Below, one piece after another: positions 61,029 through 64,000 of a stretch of 64,000 bases of DNA. Within the stretch, counting starts at the first letter, position 1; the number at the start of each line of letters is the position of its first letter. The stretch spans positions 248,001-312,000 of the forward strand of contig JAACTC010000005.1 of the NCBI GenBank assembly GCA_009993635.1, read 5' to 3'. The translations under genes and the position numbers were made by a program. This DNA is from Erythrobacter sp. GTDB lineage: Bacteria; Pseudomonadota; Alphaproteobacteria; Sphingomonadales; Sphingomonadaceae. The notes beneath the pieces were generated by a model that did not search any database, was not told where the DNA came from, and saw only the letters and a list, made by a program, of their open reading frames with translations.

Positions 61029-61654
61029 TACTCCATCGGTTCGGGCGCAAACACGTTCAGTCGGTGCATTTCCTTTTGCAGATACCACAGGGCGAACACA
61101 TCGTAGAGCGCGTGGCCGATCATCACCGCCAGCAGGCTCTCCGTCTGCCAGTAGATCGTGCCGAACAATGCGCCGATCGCGAAGATGATCGCCGCAATCG
61201 GCGGCTTGGCCATGTGGACGATCGCGAACAGCGCGGACGCGAGGATTATCGCCAGCGGGACGGGCATGTAATTGGCAGCGAGTGTCTGCACGCCGCCACG
61301 AAACAGCGCCTCCTCGCCGATCCCCGCACACAGCGAGACGACCACGATGGCCCAGAGGGGCAGGGGCTTTTCAAGAAGGAAAGCGTAAGTGTCCTTCTGC
61401 GCGCGGACCAGCCATTCCGACAGGCGGGGAAGGCCTTTGAAAGTCGCGAAGGCGACCGCCGCCAGAATGGCGGCCAGCACCAGCCCGAGGGCGATCTCGT
61501 CCGGGCGAAACGACACGAAAGACGCCGAGGAAGGGCCGCCAAACCCCCACAGCGTCAGGCCGATCACCACGAAGGCGCCCGCCTGCAGGGCCAGCAGGCC
61601 GAGCGTCCCGGGGAGACTGGGTAGAGGCTTGGCCGTCCTGTCCGGCTGCTTCAT
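61028..61654 (-). CDS. CPBP family intramembrane metalloprotease
   Basis: 208 residues with six to seven membrane segments. The EEALFRG motif near residue 120, an HMAKPP segment near 150 and a third His near 180 (IGHALYD) are the zinc-site pattern of CPBP/Rce1-like glutamate proteases. Substrate unknown; members process prenylated proteins, bacteriocins or stress signals. The ATG at 61654 is chosen because earlier in-frame codons encode an Arg/Cys-rich non-homologous stretch. Confidence 0.88.
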   Translation of the reverse strand: MKQPDRTAKPLPSLPGTLGLLALQAGAFVVIGLTLWGFGGPSSASFVSFRPDEIALGLVLAAILAAVAFATFKGLPRLSEWLVRAQKDTYAFLLEKPLPLWAIVVVSLCAGIGEEALFRGGVQTLAANYMPVPLAIILASALFAIVHMAKPPIAAIIFAIGALFGTIYWQTESLLAVMIGHALYDVFALWYLQKEMHRLNVFAPEPME

Positions 61655-61706
61655 CGGTCGGCTCAGTCGCCGGTGCCAGCAAGTGGCGCGTTGGCTTTCA
61701 TACCGG

Positions 61707-62276
61707 TCACTCCTGCATCCTGAGCGCAACATCGTTCATAAAGCGCGCATCGTCGCCACTGGCGAGCCTCTCCGCCTCGCTTGCCATCGCGCCCAGCATC
61801 GTGGCGAGATCGTCCATTTCCGCCTTGGCGTAGTTGCCCAGAACGTGGCCTGTCACCCGGTCCTTGTGCCCGGGATGGCCGATGCCGATCCGCACGCGGC
61901 GGAAATCGGGGCCGAGATGCTGGTTGATCGACCGCAGCCCGTTGTGCCCCGCCAGCCCGCCGCCCATGCGCACCTTCACCTTGAACGGGGCGAGATCCAG
62001 CTCGTCATGGAACACGGTGAGCGCGTCGGGCTCCAGCTTGTAGAACCGCATCGCTTCGGCGACCGAGCGGCCGCTTTCGTTCATAAAGGTGGCGGGTTTG
62101 AGCAGCAGGACCTTGTGATTGCCGATCCGGCCTTCCTGTACCCAGCCCTGGAACTTCTTCTGCACCGGGCCGAAATCATAGGCTTCGGCCAGCACGTCGC
62201 ACGCCATGAAGCCGATATTGTGCCGATGGAGCGCGTAGCGCGGTCCGGGGTTTCCAAGGCCAGTCCAGATTTGCAT
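61707..62276 (-). CDS. pth: peptidyl-tRNA hydrolase
   Basis: Releases peptides from stalled peptidyl-tRNA. 189 residues: GLGNPGPRYALHRHNIGF with the catalytic His near 20, KPATFMNESGRSV, FHDELDL and GGLAGHNGLRSI. Lies just upstream of the CPBP gene and follows rplY after a terminator-like hairpin; the rplY-pth order is common in bacteria. Confidence 0.97.
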   Translation of the reverse strand: MQIWTGLGNPGPRYALHRHNIGFMACDVLAEAYDFGPVQKKFQGWVQEGRIGNHKVLLLKPATFMNESGRSVAEAMRFYKLEPDALTVFHDELDLAPFKVKVRMGGGLAGHNGLRSINQHLGPDFRRVRIGIGHPGHKDRVTGHVLGNYAKAEMDDLATMLGAMASEAERLASGDDARFMNDVALRMQE

Positions 62277-62308
62277 GGTCGCAGTCCCTAATCACTCGCC
62301 CCCGAAAT

Positions 62309-62346
62309 GAAAACGCCGGACCTCCGCGAAGAGGCCCGGCGTTCGG
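62309..62346 (-). terminator. terminator-like hairpin after rplY
   Basis: On the minus strand AACGCCGGGCCTC pairs almost perfectly with GAGGTCCGGCGTT around a six-base loop. The following TTTTCATTT run is short, so termination may be partial, allowing some read-through to pth. Confidence 0.65.
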
Positions 62347-62367
62347 GATTGCAATGTGCGGCGCGGC

Positions 62368-63045
62368 TTATTCGCCGTCGACCACCTGGTCGTCTTCGCC
62401 CATCACGGTTTCGGCGTGCTGTTCGATGACTTCGGTTTCGGTGACTTCGTCCTCGCCTTCGCCTTCGGCCTTCTTCAGCGCCGACGGCGCGACGAAGGTT
62501 GCGATGGTGAAGTCACGATCGGTAATCGCCGAGGTGCTGCCGTCGGGCAGGTCGACTTCGCTAATGTGGATCGAGTCGCCGACTTCCTTGCCCTTGACGC
62601 TGATCGAAATCTCGGACGGGATCTTGTCCGCGTCGCAGACCAGTTCCAGCTCGTGACGGACCACGTTGAGCACGCCGCCCTTCTTGAGGCCGGGCGAAGC
62701 TTCTTCGTCGGTGAACACGACGGGGACGCTCACATCCACCTTGGCACCCTTGGACAGGCGCAGGAAGTCCACATGCTCGGGCCGGTCGGTAACCGGGTGC
62801 AGTGCCACGTCCTTGGGCAGGGCGCGGACCGTCTTGCCGCCGACTTCAAGCTCGATGATCGAGTTCATGAAGTGGCCGAGGTCGAGCTGGCGAACCAGTT
62901 CGCGCTCTTCGACGTGGATCGGCATGGGTTCTTCCTTGCCGCCATAGATCACGGCGGGGACACGGCCTTCGCGACGCAGTGCCCGGGAGGCTCCCTTGCC
63001 AGCCCGGTCGCGCGTCTCGGCCGGCAGGGTCAGAGCGTCGCTCAT
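62368..63045 (-). CDS. rplY: 50S ribosomal protein L25, general stress protein Ctc type
   Basis: 225 residues. The N-terminal L25 domain ([22 protein letters not shown]) binds 5S rRNA, and the second CTC domain follows ([22 protein letters not shown]). The acidic tail of about 25 residues is typical of the alphaproteobacterial long form. An AAGG site precedes the ATG, and a TATAAT box is about 25 bases upstream. Confidence 0.96.
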   Translation of the reverse strand: MSDALTLPAETRDRAGKGASRALRREGRVPAVIYGGKEEPMPIHVEERELVRQLDLGHFMNSIIELEVGGKTVRALPKDVALHPVTDRPEHVDFLRLSKGAKVDVSVPVVFTDEEASPGLKKGGVLNVVRHELELVCDADKIPSEISISVKGKEVGDSIHISEVDLPDGSTSAITDRDFTIATFVAPSALKKAEGEGEDEVTETEVIEQHAETVMGEDDQVVDGE

Positions 63046-63069
63046 CGTATACTACCTTTCGAAATGCTG

Positions 63070-63098
63070 ATTATATGCTTCGGTCCGCCACGCCTCCA
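63070..63098 (-). promoter_or_regulatory. candidate promoter of rplY
   Basis: A perfect TATAAT (63070-63075, minus strand) lies 25 bases upstream of the rplY start; the sequence 17 bases further upstream, TGGAGG, is a poor -35. The -10 alone is convincing. Confidence 0.4.
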
Positions 63099-63161
63099 GG
63101 GATGCACATGGCGCCGAAGCGCGCAGCTGTTAGTGGCAAAGCCGCGCAAACGCAAGCCGCG

Positions 63162-64000
63162 TCAGTTGAGGCGGGTCACCCGGTAGCCACCGGCGCGCAG
63201 CAGCGCCACCAGCCCATCGTCGCCGATCATGTGCGCTGCGCCCACCGCGATCAGCGGGCGCCGTTCGTCGGCCAGCAGGGTCTCGATCTTCGGCAGCCAG
63301 TCGGCATTGCGCCGGGTCAGCAGGGTGGAGCGGATTTCCGCATTCTGCAGCATCCCTTCGCGGCTGAGCTGTTCGAGCCCCTCTTCGTCGCCCGCAAGAT
63401 ACAGCTCCAGCGGGCGCATTCGCGTTTCGAGCGGGGAATTCGATTCCTCGACGATTGCCGCCAGCATGGCGCGCTGGGCGTCTTCGGACAGGCTGTCGAA
63501 CGCCTCGAACTGCGCACGCGCACCCTCCAGCTCGACCACCTGCCGGCGGCCGAAATCGCGGATCAGAGCGCGATCCACGCCGTTGGCCGGGTCGGCACCC
63601 GACTTTACTGCCTGCGCCAGGATCAGCGCCGCACCCCAGCTTTCGATCTTGCCGAAATCGTCGAGCCGGTAGCGCGTCTTGCCGACCAGCTCGGTTAGCC
63701 GCTCGCGCTTGTCGGGCGCAACGCGGGCGACCAGCGGCGGCTGCCCGGCAGACATGGCCAATGGCAGGAACGCGCTTGCCAACGCCCTGCCATCGCCCAG
63801 ATCGGCCACTTCGACCGCCAGAATGTCCGCTTCGGAGATGACCCGATCGGTGTCGTAGTTTCGCCATCGGGCATCGTCGGGCAGCGCGTGGATGGTGCCC
63901 AGCAGCCAGCCTTCGACCTTCCCGGCATCGGGGCCATCGGCCCGCGCGATCTCCCACAGCAGCGGGTTCGTATCGTCGGACCGGCCACCCTCGCCCTGGT
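63162..64000 (-). CDS. TraB/GumN family protein (N-terminus beyond window)
   Basis: 279 residues visible; the start lies beyond the right edge. The TraB/GumN (TIKI-like) family is recognised by PLLWEI and GWLLGTIHALPDD near the visible N-terminal end and by the C-terminal VGAAHMIGDDGLVALLRAGGYRV. The two conserved GxxH motifs suggest a metal-dependent protease-like site. Probably exported, but the signal is outside the window. No other genes of the family are nearby. Confidence 0.9.
   Translation of the reverse strand, partial: QGEGGRSDDTNPLLWEIARADGPDAGKVEGWLLGTIHALPDDARWRNYDTDRVISEADILAVEVADLGDGRALASAFLPLAMSAGQPPLVARVAPDKRERLTELVGKTRYRLDDFGKIESWGAALILAQAVKSGADPANGVDRALIRDFGRRQVVELEGARAQFEAFDSLSEDAQRAMLAAIVEESNSPLETRMRPLELYLAGDEEGLEQLSREGMLQNAEIRSTLLTRRNADWLPKIETLLADERRPLIAVGAAHMIGDDGLVALLRAGGYRVTRLN

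Overview
The window is ordinary high-GC chromosome of an alphaproteobacterium, most likely order Sphingomonadales and probably an Erythrobacter/Qipengyuania/Altererythrobacter-type genus. The basis is the gene content (dnaG-rpoD pair, mreBCD-mrdA-rodA operon, RibB with a degenerate GTP cyclohydrolase half, DUF481, DUF1206 and DUF4170 proteins), an EcfG-type stress promoter, and two kinds of palindromic repeat common in this order. No phage, transposase, integrase or CRISPR array is visible. Almost all of the sequence is coding, with many ATGA/GTGA stop-start overlaps.

Layout. 1-3.9 kb: a gene tail, an IYD-like nitroreductase, a dispersed inverted repeat, purL and a membrane protein, mostly on the minus strand. 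3.9-13.3 kb (plus, except one small gene): xseB-ispA-coaD, a periplasmic cyclophilin, queA with an overlapping zinc-ribbon gene, an ABC exporter pair, a DUF481 outer-membrane protein, tgt and an M50-like membrane peptidase. queA and tgt belong to the same queuosine pathway. 13.3-27.2 kb (mostly minus): a GAF-PAS-PAS-GGDEF-EAL signalling protein, rpsD with its terminator and a candidate promoter, a PchB-like chorismate mutase, an FkbM methyltransferase, a TrmJ-like methyltransferase, glyA, rpiB, an erythromycin-esterase-like protein, rpoD, dnaG, a lipoprotein and a YqeY protein. 27.3-32.9 kb (plus): carA, a small membrane protein, carB and greA. 32.9-35.7 kb (minus): GNAT and DUF4170 genes, then a cluster of four small envelope/stress proteins headed by a sequence that fits the EcfG consensus GGAAC-N16-CGTT. 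35.8-39.2 kb: eno, a small membrane protein, ribH and an HTH-RibB-degenerate-RibA fusion.

39.2-46.7 kb is the one clearly accessory block. It is a three-gene minus-strand operon coding for a small coiled-coil protein, a polytopic membrane protein with an HExxH motif, and a 1,828-residue protein of no family I recognise that carries HExxH plus a downstream E-x3-D. It sits at the 3' side of a tRNA-Lys(CUU) gene and looks lower in GC than its flanks. This is the best candidate for an undescribed system; its function is unknown.

47.3-64 kb returns to core genes: tRNA-Lys, the rod-shape operon (mreB, mreC, mreD, mrdA, rodA), mutL with a palindromic repeat inserted in frame in its linker, a lipoprotein, a MaoC dehydratase, a glutaredoxin-MauE fusion, a DUF1206 protein, an internally deleted phoD remnant, ychF, a DUF4087 protein, a Tat-signal SDR, a CPBP protease, pth, rplY and the edge of a TraB/GumN gene.
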